Assembly (NCBI GenBank): GCA_024698965.1
Contig: JAILQM010000062.1
Coordinates: 1-57,600, forward strand
From: Eubacterium sp.
GTDB taxonomy: Bacteria; Bacillota; Clostridia; Lachnospirales; Lachnospiraceae
Direction: 5' to 3'
Length of the DNA stretch: 57,600 nt
The position numbers were made by a program, and so were the translations under genes. The notes under the pieces are model-generated. The model was not told the DNA's origin and ran no database searches. It saw only the letters and a program-made list of their open reading frames with translations. Of this stretch, positions 37,664 to 47,436 are shown in pieces. How positions within the stretch are numbered: the first letter of the stretch is position 1; the number at the start of each line of letters is the position of its first letter.

Positions 37664-39655
37664 ATGAAGAATTACGAAAAGTATCAGATTCAGTATTTTA
37701 TGCCACCTGAGGCTACATACGACTGGGTTAAAAAGGACCATATTGATGCACCGCCAATCTGGTGCAGTGTCGATCTTAGAGACGGTAACCAGGCTCTTAT
37801 TGAGCCGATGAGTCTTGAAGAGAAGCTTCAGTTTTTCACAATGCTTGTAGATATAGGATTTAAAGAGATTGAGGTAGGTTTCCCGGCAGCGTCGGATACC
37901 GAATACAATTTCATGCGTGCTCTTATTGACAGAAACATGATTCCCGACGATGTAACCGTACAGGTTCTTACTCAGGCCAGAGAGCATATTATCAGAAAGA
38001 CGTTCGAAGCCGTAAAGGGCGCTCCTCATGCGGTTATACATCTTTACAATTCGACATCTGTAGCTCAAAGAGAGCAGGTGTTTAAAAAGTCAAAAGAAGA
38101 GGTTAAGCAGATAGCTATAGACGGAGCTGTGCTTTTAAAGCAGCTTGCGGATGAGACGGAAGGTAACTTCTCGTTTGAGTACAGCCCTGAGAGTTTCCCG
38201 GGAACAGAGGTTGATTATGCGGTAGAGGTTTGTAACGCAGTGCTTGATGTATGGCAGCCTAAGGAAGAAAACAAGGTTATCATTAACATTCCCACAACAG
38301 TAGAAAACTCAATGCCTCATGTTTTTGCAACTCAGGTAGAATATATAAGCAAACATCTTAAATTCAGAAATGCCGTTACACTTTCTCTTCACCCTCATAA
38401 TGACAGGGGTTCGGGAGTATCCGACGCAGAGCTCGGTATTCTTGCCGGAGCCGACAGAATCGAAGGTACACTTTTCGGAAACGGAGAGAGAACAGGTAAC
38501 GTTGATATTGTAACTTTGGCTATGAATATGTTCTCACACGGCGTGGATCCTAAGCTTGACTTCCACGATATGCCTTCTATCAGAGAAAGATATGAGACAT
38601 ATACAAGAATGGAAGTTCCGCCGCGTCAGCCGTATGCCGGAGACCTTGTATTTACCGCATTTTCAGGCTCACATCAGGATGCCATTGCCAAAGGTATGGC
38701 ATGGAAGGATGAAGGAAAATCCGGCGGTATCTGGACAGTTCCTTATCTTCCGATCGATCCTAAAGATGTCGGACGTACATATGATGCTGACGTTATCAGA
38801 ATTAACAGCCAGTCAGGTAAGGGCGGCGTGGCTTATGTATTAAAGCAGAACTACGGACTTTCCATTCCTGAGAAGATGAGAGAGCAGGTCGGCTATATGA
38901 TTAAAGGTGTATCCGACAAGCTTCACGAAGAACTTTCTCCGAAGATTATTTATGAAATTTTCGAAGACCATTATGTGAATGCGACAACTGCATTTAATAT
39001 AGCAGAATGCCACTTTAAGCAGACAGACGGCATTATGGCCGAAGTAACAATCGAAAAGGACGGACACAGACAGGTTGTAAATGCAAACGGAAACGGTCGT
39101 CTTGACAGCGTAAGTAATGCTCTTAAGAGATACTTTGATGTTTCTTACGAACTTTCCGTATATGAAGAACACGCTCTTTCAAGAGGATCTTCATCCAAGG
39201 CCTGCGCTTATGTGGGAATAGCCTGCAACGGTAAGATGTACTGGGGCGTAGGCATTGACGAAGATATTATTAAGGCTTCTATCAGCGCTCTTTGCGTAGC
39301 GGTAAACAAGCTTGAAACCGTAGCGGGTGATACCGGCGTTAAAGATGAGAGATTAAACGATATTTTGAATTATATTCAGGCCAACTATCAGAAGGTAACT
39401 CTTGATGATATTTCGGAGCACTTCCATCTTTCAAAGCCTTATGTATCAAAATACATTAAAGATAAATCCGGAGAGACCTTCGGAGATATTGTAAAGAATG
39501 TTAGAATGAAAAAGAGTCGCAGCATGCTCAAAAACTCATATACAACAGTCGAGAGTATTGCCGAAGCCGTAGGATACCAGAATGTTGAGCACTTCAACAG
39601 ACTTTTCAAGAAAAAATACGGTATGACTCCTATGCAGTTCAGAAACAAGGGTTAG
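37664..39655 (+). CDS. leuA: 2-Isopropylmalate synthase fused to a C-terminal AraC-type HTH domain
   Basis: First committed step of leucine synthesis (acetyl-CoA + 2-oxoisovalerate). Residues about 30-330 are the HMGL-like TIM barrel: [13 protein letters not shown] (Asp37, Arg39, Asp40), [10 protein letters not shown] with metal ligands His243 and His245, and [10 protein letters not shown]. Residues about 430-560 resemble the LeuA C-terminal regulatory domain. Residues 560-663 are an AraC/XylS DNA-binding module: first helix-turn-helix about 577-600 ([19 protein letters not shown]), second about 627-650 ([20 protein letters not shown]), ending [10 protein letters not shown]. Normal long-type LeuA stops near residue 560. 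The frame is continuous, with no stop or frameshift between parts. I chose ATG 37664 (RBS GAAGGAA) over an upstream in-frame ATG at 37604 within a hairpin. The promoter has paired dyads, pointing to autoregulation. Confidence 0.93.
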   Translation: MKNYEKYQIQYFMPPEATYDWVKKDHIDAPPIWCSVDLRDGNQALIEPMSLEEKLQFFTMLVDIGFKEIEVGFPAASDTEYNFMRALIDRNMIPDDVTVQVLTQAREHIIRKTFEAVKGAPHAVIHLYNSTSVAQREQVFKKSKEEVKQIAIDGAVLLKQLADETEGNFSFEYSPESFPGTEVDYAVEVCNAVLDVWQPKEENKVIINIPTTVENSMPHVFATQVEYISKHLKFRNAVTLSLHPHNDRGSGVSDAELGILAGADRIEGTLFGNGERTGNVDIVTLAMNMFSHGVDPKLDFHDMPSIRERYETYTRMEVPPRQPYAGDLVFTAFSGSHQDAIAKGMAWKDEGKSGGIWTVPYLPIDPKDVGRTYDADVIRINSQSGKGGVAYVLKQNYGLSIPEKMREQVGYMIKGVSDKLHEELSPKIIYEIFEDHYVNATTAFNIAECHFKQTDGIMAEVTIEKDGHRQVVNANGNGRLDSVSNALKRYFDVSYELSVYEEHALSRGSSSKACAYVGIACNGKMYWGVGIDEDIIKASISALCVAVNKLETVAGDTGVKDERLNDILNYIQANYQKVTLDDISEHFHLSKPYVSKYIKDKSGETFGDIVKNVRMKKSRSMLKNSYTTVESIAEAVGYQNVEHFNRLFKKKYGMTPMQFRNKG

Positions 39656-39837
39656 ATTGAATTATGCATATCTGTTATGCAATAACGCGCTTTGACTAAA
39701 TACTATTACCAAATCGCATACTAACATCAGCTTTAGGCATTGGATTTTATAACGATGTGGTATTAAGATACAGATATAAAGAAACAGGCAAACAACTTAG
39801 TTTAATAATATTTGTATTTTAAGAGGAGGTACACGTT

Positions 39838-39984
39838 ATGTCAGAAAGAAACGGTTTTGTATTTGGTCAGGTAGTAAACGCAGCTAAGATCTTAGGAATT
39901 ACTTCAGAGGAAGTTGAAAACTACAGAAACGAGCACAAGTGTTCAACAGCAGAGGCTCTTGAGACACTTATTGCAGAAAGATAA
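39838..39984 (+). CDS. Small 48-residue protein of unknown function
   Basis: A short frame with a near-perfect RBS (AAGAGGAGGT, 7 bases before ATG) and its own terminator. The protein begins MSERNGFVFGQVVNAAKILG and ends ALETLIAER. It is predicted helical and acidic, with no signal peptide. The segment AKILGITSEEVENYRNEH resembles a short helix-turn-helix or UBA-like helical hairpin, but I do not recognise a family. Located between leuA and folC. The 182 bases before it hold no other gene I can support. Confidence 0.72.
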   Translation: MSERNGFVFGQVVNAAKILGITSEEVENYRNEHKCSTAEALETLIAER

Positions 39985-40012
39985 TAAGTTCATAATTAAT
40001 GATTTCCTTTAG

Positions 40013-40046
40013 CAGCGGTATCGATTGATACCGCTGTTTTGTTTTT
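40013..40046 (+). terminator. Intrinsic terminator after the 48-residue ORF
   Basis: A perfect 10-bp stem CAGCGGTATC / GATACCGCTG with loop GATT is followed by TTTTGTTTTT. Confidence 0.92.
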
Positions 40047-40095
40047 AAAAGCTTTGTGATAGAATAAATAAAATTAAAAAAACGGAGTGATAAAA

Positions 40096-41364
40096 GTGGC
40101 ATACGAGATAAAACCCGGGCTTGAGAGAGTAAACGCTCTTTGTGATGCTATTACAAATAAATACGGTTTAAGCAAAAAAATACAGGATATATCGCCGGCA
40201 ATTCATATAGCCGGAACGAACGGAAAAGGTTCTGTCGGCACAATGCTATCTGCGATATATGAAAAAATGGGGTATAAGGTCGGACATTTTTCATCTCCGG
40301 CTGTTTTTGAGTATGAGGAGATGTTTCGGATTAACGGAAAAAATGCCGATAAAAGAGAGCTTAAAGCCGTCTTTTCAGAGATTGAAAAGATAGCCGAAAA
40401 TGAAACGGATAAGCCTTCGGCTTTTGAGAAGGAGACTGCTGCCGCATTTTTGTATTTTTATAAGAATAAATGCGATTTAAACATTATAGAATGCGGCATG
40501 GGAGGACTTTTGGATGCCACAAATGTGATAAATAACAAGCTTGCAAGTGTTATTACATCAATCGGTATGGATCATATGAGCTTTTTGGGAGACTCAATTG
40601 AAAAGATAGCAAAAATAAAGGCCGGTATTACAGTGCCGGGCGGCGTATGCGTTATCGGAGCAGGATGTGATGAGGCAGAGGATGTTTTAACCCGCGAGGC
40701 CATGCTTAATAACAACAATGTAGCTTATGCCGCCGATTTGCTAAGACACAGCGAGAAGTTTGCTTTTATGCCTGACGGCAGAATTGTTCAGAAGTTTAAA
40801 TATAAGTTTTATGATATTTCTTTACCGTTGGCGGGTACTTATCAGCTTGATAATGCCATTACGGCGCTCGAAACGATAGACGCCGTGGGAGAGAGGTATC
40901 CGGAATATTCGGTTGACATAAAGAAAGCAGAAGAGGCTCTTTTAAATGTGGAAATGCCCGGCAGGCTCGAGTGTATACATCAAAACCCGCCTGTGTATAT
41001 AGACGGGGCACATAACGAAAATGCGTGGATTATGCTATCTAAAAGCATTGAAAATTATTTTACAAATAAGCATCTTATATTTATAATAGGAGTGCTGGCT
41101 GATAAGGAATACGATAAAATGCTTAAGCTTATGGCAGATAAGGCTGATTATATTTTTGCCGTAACTCCGCCGTCGGAAAGAGCGCTTTTGGCTGAAAATC
41201 TTAAAAAAGAGGCGGAAAAATATACGGATAAGGTTACGGCTTCAGAAAGCATTGATAAGGCCGTAAAGATGGCCGAAGAAAAGGCAAAACCTGATGGAGT
41301 GATTATAGCTTTCGGATCGCTTTCTTATCTTAGCGAAATAAAGAAATATTTTGAGGAAAAATAA
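40096..41364 (+). CDS. folC: Folylpolyglutamate/dihydrofolate synthase
   Basis: ATP-dependent addition of glutamate to dihydropteroate or folates. The 422-residue protein has the P-loop IAGTNGKGSVGTML, ECGMGGLLDATNVI, ITSIGMDHMSFLG, and the ligase C-terminal domain starting MPGRLECIHQNPPVYIDGAHNENA. The frame is open from GTG 40087, but that codon overlaps the ribosome binding site AACGGAG; GTG 40096 (MAYEIKPG) is correctly spaced. It is first gene of a folate cluster; the HAD gene starts directly after its stop. Confidence 0.93.
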   Translation: MAYEIKPGLERVNALCDAITNKYGLSKKIQDISPAIHIAGTNGKGSVGTMLSAIYEKMGYKVGHFSSPAVFEYEEMFRINGKNADKRELKAVFSEIEKIAENETDKPSAFEKETAAAFLYFYKNKCDLNIIECGMGGLLDATNVINNKLASVITSIGMDHMSFLGDSIEKIAKIKAGITVPGGVCVIGAGCDEAEDVLTREAMLNNNNVAYAADLLRHSEKFAFMPDGRIVQKFKYKFYDISLPLAGTYQLDNAITALETIDAVGERYPEYSVDIKKAEEALLNVEMPGRLECIHQNPPVYIDGAHNENAWIMLSKSIENYFTNKHLIFIIGVLADKEYDKMLKLMADKADYIFAVTPPSERALLAENLKKEAEKYTDKVTASESIDKAVKMAEEKAKPDGVIIAFGSLSYLSEIKKYFEEK

Positions 41365-42150
41365 ATGGCAGACAGTAAAGTAATATTTTTTGATATAGAC
41401 GGAACGCTTTGGAATATGTACCGCAGTATACCGGATTCTACAAGAGCGGCCATAAAGGTCTTAAGACAAAACGGCCATAAGGTATTTATTAATTCCGGAA
41501 GAACGCGTTCTTTTATACAGAATAAAAACCTTCTTTCACTGGGGTTTGACGGAATTGTCGCAGGATGCGGCACTTATATAGAAATGGGAGAGGATATTCC
41601 GAAAAACCTGACAATTGAAAGCGGGCTTTTAAACGATACGATAGATGCTTTAAGAAGCAGGGGCGCCGCAATTATTCTCGAAGGAAGCGAATATCTTTAT
41701 TTCGACCTTGAAGAATTTGCCGGAGATCCTTACGGAGATCTTGTTATTGCAGACGTCGGAAACAGAAGAAAAAACATCACCGGAAACAGCGATTTTTCTG
41801 TTAATAAACTAAGCATAAATACCAGAGGAAACGATATGGGAACGGTAATAGAAGACCTCTCAAAAGACTATGAAATGCTTTTCCACGGACACGATGTTTA
41901 TGAGATTGTTCCAAAAGGATATTCGAAGGCTGTGGGAATAGAAGAGGTTTGCGAGATTATCGGAGCGGATATTAAAGACACCTTTGCTTTCGGAGACGGA
42001 AGAAACGATATTGAAATGCTTGAAAAAGCCGGTGTTGGCATTTGTATGGGCAGCGGAACCAAAGAAGCCAAAGAAGCCGCAGATTATGTAACAAGTGAGC
42101 AGTATAAAGACGGTATTTATCATGCTCTCAGGCATTTTGACTTAATCTAG
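41365..42150 (+). CDS. Cof-type HAD-superfamily phosphatase
   Basis: A 261-residue HAD hydrolase. Motif I FFDIDGTLWN supplies the nucleophile Asp, motif II is INSGRTR, motif III includes the Lys of PKGYSKAVGIEEV, and motif IV is FGDGRNDIEML. The large C2-type cap identifies the Cof/YidA group, which dephosphorylates sugar phosphates, FMN or pyridoxal phosphate. Its ATG abuts the folC stop, and folP follows, so it might perform the phosphatase step on dihydroneopterin phosphate. That is inference from position only. Confidence 0.88.
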   Translation: MADSKVIFFDIDGTLWNMYRSIPDSTRAAIKVLRQNGHKVFINSGRTRSFIQNKNLLSLGFDGIVAGCGTYIEMGEDIPKNLTIESGLLNDTIDALRSRGAAIILEGSEYLYFDLEEFAGDPYGDLVIADVGNRRKNITGNSDFSVNKLSINTRGNDMGTVIEDLSKDYEMLFHGHDVYEIVPKGYSKAVGIEEVCEIIGADIKDTFAFGDGRNDIEMLEKAGVGICMGSGTKEAKEAADYVTSEQYKDGIYHALRHFDLI

Positions 42151-42171
42151 ACTTAAATATGAGGACTGAAA

Positions 42172-42981
42172 ATGTATATAGGAAAAAGAGAATTTAAAAA
42201 TCAGGGAAAGACTTATATTATGGGGATATTAAATGTTACTCCGGATTCATTTTCCGACGGAGGAAAGTATTCTTCGCCGAATAAGGCGCTTTTTCATGCA
42301 GATGAGATGATAAGCGACGGGGCAGACATTATTGATATAGGCGGAGAGTCCACAAGACCCGGATATACCAAAATCTCCGATGAAGAGGAGATTAAAAGAA
42401 TAGTGCCCGTAATAAGGGAGCTTAAGAAAAGAACGGATGTCCCGATATCTGTAGATACCTATAAGGCTCAGGTTGCAAAGGCTGCAATTGAAGAAGGCGC
42501 AGACCTTATTAACGATATTTGGGGACTTAAGTATGACTCTGATATGGCAGGGCTTATTGCCGGAGCAGATGTTAGTTGCTGCATTATGCATAACGCAGAT
42601 AATGTGCTTTCAAATGAGAGCGTTGTTTCAGAAACGGAAGAAGGATTAAAAGAGTCACTGAAAATAGCCCAAAAAGCCGGAATTAAAGACGATAAGATCA
42701 TTCTTGATATCGGAATCGGATTTGCAAAAGATACAAAAGGTAATCTTTTGCTCTTAAGAGATATGGCAAAGTTTAATGAGCTCGGCTATCCGATGCTTCT
42801 TGGGGCATCGAGAAAGTCGGTTATCGGAAATACGTTAAATCTTCCAAAAGATGAAAGGGACGAAGCAACCTGTGCGCTTTCCGTACTTGCGGCCATGGCA
42901 GGATGCATGTTTGTAAGAGTTCATAATGTAAAAGCAAATAAAAGAGCGATTGATATGGCGGAGGCTGTTTTATATGTATGA
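42172..42981 (+). CDS. folP: Dihydropteroate synthase
   Basis: Joins para-aminobenzoate to the pterin pyrophosphate; the sulfonamide target. The 269-residue protein has both signatures, GILNVTPDSFSDGGKY and DIGGESTRPGY, plus ISVDTYKAQVA, INDIWGL and LLGASRKSVIG. It overlaps the following folB-folK gene by 8 bases, consistent with translational coupling. Confidence 0.96.
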   Translation: MYIGKREFKNQGKTYIMGILNVTPDSFSDGGKYSSPNKALFHADEMISDGADIIDIGGESTRPGYTKISDEEEIKRIVPVIRELKKRTDVPISVDTYKAQVAKAAIEEGADLINDIWGLKYDSDMAGLIAGADVSCCIMHNADNVLSNESVVSETEEGLKESLKIAQKAGIKDDKIILDIGIGFAKDTKGNLLLLRDMAKFNELGYPMLLGASRKSVIGNTLNLPKDERDEATCALSVLAAMAGCMFVRVHNVKANKRAIDMAEAVLYV

Positions 42982-43744
42982 TGAGATAAGAATAGAAGAG
43001 CTTGAAGTGTTTGCAAAACACGGCGTTTTTCCCGAAGAAAATACCTTGGGACAAAAGTTTTTGGTAAATGTCATAATGAAAACAGATGTCACAAAAGCGG
43101 CAAAAGGGGATGACATTCATTCATCGGTTCATTACGGAAATGTTTGCGCTTTTATTTCGGATTATATGAGGAATAACACCTTTAAACTCATAGAGACCGT
43201 GGCAGAGCATATCGCTACAGAGCTTCTTTTAAAATATAATCTTATTAAAGAGATAAGCGTCGAAATCAAAAAGCCGTGGGCTCCGATAGGGCTTCCTGTT
43301 GAAAGTGTATCGGTTAAAGTAAACAGAGGATGGCACAGGGTTTTCATAGCCTTGGGTTCTAATATGGGAGATAAGGAAGAATACTTAAGAGGAGCCGTTT
43401 CTTCTCTTGAAAAGGCTAACGGCTGCTCGGTGAAAAAGGTTTCTTCTTTTATTGTGACAGAGCCTTACGGCGGAGTTGAGCAGGATGATTTTTTAAACGG
43501 AGTTTTGGAGCTTAAGACTTATCTTAGACCTTACGAGCTCTTAGAGCTTCTTCACAGTATAGAAAACGCTGCGGGAAGAAAGAGGGAGATTCATTGGGGA
43601 CCAAGGACATTAGACCTTGATATTCTTTTGTATGATGACATTAAAATGAATGAGGAAGATTTGACCATTCCTCATCCGGATATGAAAAACAGGGATTTTG
43701 TAATTGGGCCGTTAAAAGAAATTGCCCCATATCTCGTATTATAA
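42974..43744 (+). CDS. folK: Bifunctional dihydroneopterin aldolase / HPPK (FolB-FolK fusion)
   Basis: A 256-residue two-domain protein. Residues 1-118 are FolB (RIEELEVFAKHGVFPEE, VHYGNVCAFI, IKKPWAPIGLPVESVSV). Residues 120-256 are FolK, 6-hydroxymethyl-dihydropterin pyrophosphokinase (FIALGSNMGDKEEYL, HWGPRTLDLDILLYDD, IPHPDMKNRDFVIGPL). The two act consecutively and feed FolP, which is encoded just upstream. I chose ATG 42974 (MYDEIRIEEL) over the longer frame start at 42950, which lies deep inside folP. The 3' end overlaps the convergent lipid kinase gene by 6 bases. Confidence 0.94.
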   Translation: MYDEIRIEELEVFAKHGVFPEENTLGQKFLVNVIMKTDVTKAAKGDDIHSSVHYGNVCAFISDYMRNNTFKLIETVAEHIATELLLKYNLIKEISVEIKKPWAPIGLPVESVSVKVNRGWHRVFIALGSNMGDKEEYLRGAVSSLEKANGCSVKKVSSFIVTEPYGGVEQDDFLNGVLELKTYLRPYELLELLHSIENAAGRKREIHWGPRTLDLDILLYDDIKMNEEDLTIPHPDMKNRDFVIGPLKEIAPYLVL

Positions 43745-44674
43745 AAGGCGGAGTTTGCCCGGAAGCACTTCAAAGGCAGCATCTGTAACATCACCTAAGT
43801 ATTCTCCGTCGGCATGCAGTACATTCGGCTTTGATGTATGAACGGTTAGTTTTTTGACCGGGATTATGTCAAAGCCTTTTATATTTGTGTGTTTTCCTTT
43901 TGCAAGCAGAGGAAGCTTAAAGAATGTATTCCACTTGGCTATGCCGTGAGCGCAGGTTATTGTAAGGAGTCCGTCGTCTCCTTTGGCATCAGGAGCCATA
44001 GGCACTCCGCCGCCTTCGGCAAAAAGGTTCATCGCAGCGGCAAATATAGCTTTATTTATGCTCATATTCATATCCGCGCCGTTTTCATAGGTGATTGTCA
44101 TATCAAAATCAGAAGTATCCATTGTAAAAAGGGATATTACCGTAAGAAGAATATATGTCAGATCTCCGAGATGCATGTTGTTTAACACTTTTTTAAGCTT
44201 TGAAGTAAGAGCTTTTTTGCAAACAATGGCATCAAGGCCAAGACCTGAGCTTATCGCAAAAATTCTTTGAGTATTATCGTAGGTAACAATGCCCAAATCA
44301 GCCGGACGGTATTCATCCAAAGCGCATCTTTCTATTATATAGCTTAATGCCTCATCACGGGTAGAAGGGAGAAGGTGGCCTCTTACAAAGTCATTTCCTG
44401 AGCCCGAAGGAATAACGGCAAATCTGATATTCTCAAAGCCGGTGATTCCGTTAATTACTTCATTTACGGTTCCGTCGCCGCCGACAGCGACAATTATCTT
44501 GTTCTCGTCTTCGATGGCGGAAATGGCAGATGCAAGCTTTTTGGCGTGCCCTTCGTATTTTGTCTCATAAGACATATATTCAATTGAGTTGTCGTCTAAA
44601 ATATTTCTTATTGACCGCCAATTGTGAAGTCCGTTTCCGGTTTGTGATTTTAAGTTTACGATAAAATATAACAT
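43739..44674 (-). CDS. Diacylglycerol kinase-family lipid kinase
   Basis: A 311-residue soluble kinase of the DAGK catalytic family (YegS/DgkB type). The ATP motif VGGDGTVNEVINGI is followed by IPSGSGNDFVRG and, near the C-terminus, SKPNVLHADGEYLGDV. It probably phosphorylates diacylglycerol for phospholipid recycling; YegS-like substrates (phosphatidylglycerol, sphingosine-like lipids) cannot be excluded. Its stop overlaps the end of folB-folK on the other strand. Confidence 0.9.
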   Translation of the reverse strand: MLYFIVNLKSQTGNGLHNWRSIRNILDDNSIEYMSYETKYEGHAKKLASAISAIEDENKIIVAVGGDGTVNEVINGITGFENIRFAVIPSGSGNDFVRGHLLPSTRDEALSYIIERCALDEYRPADLGIVTYDNTQRIFAISSGLGLDAIVCKKALTSKLKKVLNNMHLGDLTYILLTVISLFTMDTSDFDMTITYENGADMNMSINKAIFAAAMNLFAEGGGVPMAPDAKGDDGLLTITCAHGIAKWNTFFKLPLLAKGKHTNIKGFDIIPVKKLTVHTSKPNVLHADGEYLGDVTDAAFEVLPGKLRLL

Positions 44675-44812
44675 TATAATTCTCCTTGCTTTTTTATTTT
44701 ACCATATCCCCTATATTCGAGAATATAACTAAAAAATATAAAAAAATGATTTGCTATAACTTACACTTCTAATAATTATAAAAAATCAGTATAACATATG
44801 AAATAATAAAGG

Positions 44813-44841
44813 TTGTTTGAGAAAAAAAATCGTGGTAAAGT
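44813..44841 (+). promoter_or_regulatory. Possible promoter of ilvN-ilvC
   Basis: TTGTTT (44813-44818), 17 bases, TAAAGT (44836-44841). A small inverted repeat TGCAA-N6-TTGCA (44850-44865) follows in the leader and may be an operator. The match is modest and other AT-rich candidates exist nearby. Confidence 0.35.
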
Positions 44842-44891
44842 TAATGTGTTGCAAATTATATTGCATAGAAACTTTTATTTTGGAGGCAGCT

Positions 44892-45392
44892 ATGAGAGCA
44901 CAGGTTTTATCAATACTTGTACAAAATACGACGGGAGTTTTAAATCGTGTTTCGGGCTTATTTTCCAGAAGAGGCTATAATATCGAAAGTATTACGGCTG
45001 GCGTTACAGCGGATGACAGGTTTACCCGCATAACCATTGTTACATCCGGAGATGAGCTTATTATCGAACAGATAGTAAAACAGCTCGCCAAACTTGAGGA
45101 TGTCGTGGATATTAAGATATTAAAGCGAGACGAGTCCGTTGAAAGAGAGCTCATCCTTATGAAGATTAAGGCAAGCGATACTGAAAGAGCGGCAATTGTT
45201 TCTACGGCAAATGTTTTCAGGGCCAAAATCGTTGATGTTTCGAGGGATTCTATCGTTATCGAGCTTACAGGCAGCAAAAACAAGCTTGAAGCATTCCTTA
45301 ATCTGATGGAACAGTACAATATACTTGAACTTGCCAGAACAGGTGTTACTGCTTTATCCCGCGGAGCGGACGATGTAAAATATTTTGATTAA
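44892..45392 (+). CDS. ilvN: Acetolactate synthase small (regulatory) subunit
   Basis: Regulatory subunit that confers valine feedback on acetolactate synthase. The 166-residue protein has the ACT domain (3-78) with VLSILVQNTTGVLNRVSGLF, SRRGYNIESITAG, and a C-terminal domain with REL-ILMKIKA and ILELARTGVTALSRG. I chose ATG 44892 (RBS TTGGAGGC) over a longer frame from 44817. The catalytic subunit gene ilvB is not next to it; ilvC follows after 17 bases. Confidence 0.94.
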   Translation: MRAQVLSILVQNTTGVLNRVSGLFSRRGYNIESITAGVTADDRFTRITIVTSGDELIIEQIVKQLAKLEDVVDIKILKRDESVERELILMKIKASDTERAAIVSTANVFRAKIVDVSRDSIVIELTGSKNKLEAFLNLMEQYNILELARTGVTALSRGADDVKYFD

Positions 45393-45397
45393 TTTAG

Positions 45398-46429
<1,032 letters not shown>

Positions 46430-46470
46430 AAATAATTTTTTGTGGATATTTATTCGCAATATATGTATAA

Positions 46471-46506
46471 TAAATGAGGCAACGATGCATGTCGTTGTCT
46501 CATTTA
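46471..46506 (+). terminator. Hairpin between ilvC and the binding-protein gene
   Basis: A 15-bp stem TAAATGAGGCAACGA / TCGTTGTCTCATTTA with one GT pair and loop TGCATG is followed by TATTTAAC. It serves as the ilvC terminator and/or a leader hairpin; a possible TATAAT (46466-46471) overlaps its left arm. Confidence 0.65.
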
Positions 46507-46528
46507 TATTTAACAGGAGGAAATTTTA

Positions 46529-47365
46529 ATGAAAAAGATTATTGCAATGCTTCTCATGCTTACAATGGTACTTGGCCTTGCAGCATGCGGAACACAGGAA
46601 GAAGAAGCAGCAGCAGAGTCTGCAGACGCAGCAGCTGAAGAAACTGCAGATGCAACTGAAACAGAAGAGTTTGACTTTACAGGTCTTACAGTAGGTGTAC
46701 AGCTTGGAACAACAGGAGACATTTATGTATCCGATCTTGAAACCGAGGGTGTATGCAGCGTTGAGCGTTACAACAAGGGTACAGATGCTGTACAGGCACT
46801 TATAACAGGAAAGATTGACTGTGTAGTAATCGATGAGCAGCCGGCAAACGCTTTCGTAGAGAAGAACGAAGGTCTTTCAATTTACCCACAGGAGTTTGCT
46901 CTTGAAGAGTATGCTATCTGTGTATCAAAGGATAACTCAGAACTTACAGAAGCTATTAACGGAGCTTTAGAAGAGCTTAAGGCTGACGGAACAGTAGATC
47001 AGATTATCGCAAACTATATCGGCGATGACACAAAGGGAACTTGCCCTTATGAGTCGCCTGAAGATGTAGACCGTTCAAACGGAACACTTATTATGGCAAC
47101 AAATGCTGCATTTGAGCCATACGAGTTCTATGACGGAACAGATATCGTAGGAATCGATGCAGAGCTTGCACAGGCTATCTGCGATAAGCTTGGATATGAG
47201 CTTCAGATCGAAGATATGGAGTTTGATTCAATCATCACTGCCGTTCAGACAGGTAAGGCTGACTTTGGTATGGCCGGTATGACTGTAACAGAAGACAGAC
47301 TTAAAAACATTGATTTCACAGACACATATACAACTGCTAAACAGGTAATCATTGTAGCAGAGTAA
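46529..47365 (+). CDS. Amino-acid ABC transporter binding lipoprotein, apparently circularly permuted
   Basis: A 278-residue lipoprotein: signal peptide with lipobox LAAC at Cys20, then a Glu/Ala-rich linker to about residue 48. Residues 51-118 (GLTVGVQLGTTGDIYVSD onward, VVIDEQPANAFVE) match the second lobe of SBP_bac_3 proteins. Residues 125-165 (LEEYAICVSKDNSELTEAIN, then GTVDQIIANYIG) match their usual C-terminus. Only after that, at 185-278, comes the normal N-terminal lobe (GTLIMATNAAFEPYEF, VGIDAELAQAI, GKADFGMAGMTVTEDRLKN, TTAKQVIIV). All parts of one binding protein are present, but in permuted order. Permease and ATPase genes follow, so it should be functional in amino-acid uptake. 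RBS AGGAGGAAA. Confidence 0.93.
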   Translation: MKKIIAMLLMLTMVLGLAACGTQEEEAAAESADAAAEETADATETEEFDFTGLTVGVQLGTTGDIYVSDLETEGVCSVERYNKGTDAVQALITGKIDCVVIDEQPANAFVEKNEGLSIYPQEFALEEYAICVSKDNSELTEAINGALEELKADGTVDQIIANYIGDDTKGTCPYESPEDVDRSNGTLIMATNAAFEPYEFYDGTDIVGIDAELAQAICDKLGYELQIEDMEFDSIITAVQTGKADFGMAGMTVTEDRLKNIDFTDTYTTAKQVIIVAE

Positions 47366-47385
47366 TATATTTTTACTGATATTTT

Positions 47386-47415
47386 CCCTAAATGCCGGTC
47401 AAACGGTATTTAGGG
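47386..47415 (+). other. Intercistronic hairpin between binding-protein and permease genes
   Basis: A 12-bp stem CCCTAAATGCCG / CGGTATTTAGGG with one GT pair and 6-base loop, with no T tract. It probably protects the upstream mRNA 3' end or partly limits read-through, keeping the binding protein in excess over the membrane parts. Confidence 0.6.
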
Positions 47416-47436
47416 GTTAACGGAGGATAATTAACC

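Noticed and set aside
39656-39837. Possible RNA gene between leuA and the 48-residue ORF
   Set aside because: AT-rich with no stable stem or tRNA-like motif that I could identify.
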